Of a DNA stretch of 6,255 nucleotides, positions 5,920-6,255 are shown piece after piece. Both the position numbers and the translations under genes were made by a program. The first letter of the stretch is position 1. Each line of letters starts with the position of its first letter. Source of the stretch: 2-12-FULL-40-12 sp964518135. GTDB lineage: Bacteria > Patescibacteriota > Minisyncoccia > Minisyncoccales > 2-12-FULL-40-12. The stretch spans positions 1-6,255 of the forward strand of contig CAZFEY010000036.1 of the NCBI GenBank assembly GCA_964518135.1, in the 5' to 3' direction. Below the pieces are notes generated by a model, which worked only from the letters and a program-made list of their open reading frames with translations, made no database searches and was not told where the DNA came from.

Positions 5920-6192
5920 ATGAAAAAGCGGCCGAATGTTACGGTAAAATTGATACTTCGATATAAAGATAAGTTCTTGATGGTAAAACATAAAGACGGA
6001 ACTTTCGGTTTCCCGGGCGGGCATGTTGAAAGCGAGGAATCTTTACTGGGAGCATTAAAAAGGGAAGTCAAAGAAGAGTTAGGCTATGATTTTAAAAAAG
6101 AACCGATACTGTTTGATGTTTGGAATTATGTTCCGAAAGAAAATCCTGCTATGAAGACAAAAGAGTGGGGTGGGGACCGCCCAAAACTATAA
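5920..6192 (+). CDS. Nudix hydrolase (MutT-like), C-terminally truncated
   Basis: Nudix enzymes hydrolyse nucleoside diphosphates linked to another moiety, using a metal-binding helix. The box GX5EX7REUXEEXG is complete: Gly34, Glu40, Arg48, Glu49, Glu52, Glu53, Gly55 in GGHVESEE to REVKEELGY. The N-terminal strand VTVKLILRYKDKFLMVKH is typical. The predicted 90 aa are short; most single-domain Nudix proteins have about 130-160, so the last strands and helix are missing. The final residues (about 81-90, KEWGGDRPKL) do not look like Nudix sequence; they are the antisense of a different gene fragment on the minus strand. The frame therefore crosses a junction near 6150-6160 and stops at 6190-6192 by chance. 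It follows the ATPase by 38 nt of T-rich sequence without an evident promoter or Shine-Dalgarno. The catalytic motif is intact, but the protein as written is unlikely to fold normally. Confidence 0.85.
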   Translation: MKKRPNVTVKLILRYKDKFLMVKHKDGTFGFPGGHVESEESLLGALKREVKEELGYDFKKEPILFDVWNYVPKENPAMKTKEWGGDRPKL

Positions 6193-6255
6193 TTTTTTTC
6201 CGGGAATTTATCTTTAATCAGATTGGCTAGTTTTATCGCGTTGGCAATGAGCGGG
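6149..6255 (-). pseudogene. Fragment of a B12-binding-domain (radical SAM-type) protein, frameshifted and cut short
   Basis: Read on the minus strand from the window edge, one frame gives PLIANAIKLANLIKDKFPEK. After the A7 run (plus-strand T7, 6193-6199) another frame gives VLGGPHPTLLSS, ending at TAG (6149-6151). Removing one A joins them as KDKFPEKIIVLGGPHPTLL, which matches the cobalamin-binding domain pattern (helix with LIKxKFP, then strand IVLGGPHPT) of B12-dependent radical SAM proteins. The gene's start lies beyond the window. Its C-terminal side, which should include the rest of the B12 domain and a CxxxCxxC radical SAM domain, is missing: sequence beyond TLL belongs to the convergent Nudix gene. 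The 1-nt shift may be a homopolymer error or real decay. The family call rests on a short motif, so it is firm for the fold but not for any specific function. Confidence 0.68.

Noticed and set aside
1..6255. Recoded TGA (Gly or Trp) genetic code, because no gene here ends in TGA
   Set aside because: No in-frame TGA occurs inside any well-supported gene, Trp and Gly are encoded normally, and seven stop codons are too few to infer recoding.
1..6255. CRISPR arrays, insertion sequences, tRNA or rRNA genes
   Set aside because: No regularly spaced repeats, transposase motifs, terminal inverted repeats or cloverleaf-like sequences were seen on either strand.

Overview
The window looks like a piece of a metagenome-assembled bacterial genome, because it carries two runs of exactly ten Ns, the usual scaffold placeholder. 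The genes are bacterial: consensus sigma70-type promoters, a Shine-Dalgarno-led operon and an intrinsic terminator. Base composition is AT-rich overall but uneven. All reading frames use the standard code. An uncultivated lineage with a compact genome (for example Patescibacteria/CPR or a similar candidate phylum) would fit, but this is a guess from gene style and nothing here fixes the taxon.

Layout. Positions 17-1653 hold a small helical protein of unknown function and, 5 nt later, a cytosolic-looking sulfatase/alkaline-phosphatase-superfamily enzyme with Thr at the nucleophile position. A 138-nt intergenic region follows, with a near-perfect promoter (TTGACA-16-TATAAT), a 6-bp hairpin with a short T-run in the leader, and a strong AGGAGG. 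These drive a two-gene operon of histidyl-tRNA synthetase (hisS, 1792-3132) and, 1 nt downstream, a divergent HisRS-like paralog (3134-4380). The paralog is interrupted by two assembly gaps that fall on class II motifs 2 and 3. It appears to have lost the histidine/ATP-binding residues while keeping the overall fold and a C-terminal domain. A strong terminator closes the operon; a possible extended -10 promoter lies inside that terminator.

Positions 4424-5881 are a very AT-rich ABC transporter pair (NitT/TauT/SsuBC-type permease and ATPase) with no substrate-binding protein in view. A Nudix hydrolase follows (5920-6192) and loses its C-terminal part. The last ~105 bp, read on the minus strand, encode the core of a B12-binding domain as found in cobalamin-dependent radical SAM proteins (GGPHPTLL), with a 1-nt frameshift in an A7 run. 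The Nudix gene and the minus-strand gene therefore meet head-on, each lacking its C-terminal part, which points to a deletion or an assembly chimera near position 6150-6160.

The most interesting biological candidate is the tandem HisRS plus apparently non-catalytic HisRS-like partner, which are translationally linked and share a promoter and terminator. No histidine-biosynthesis gene is present in the window to explain the second protein as an ordinary HisZ.
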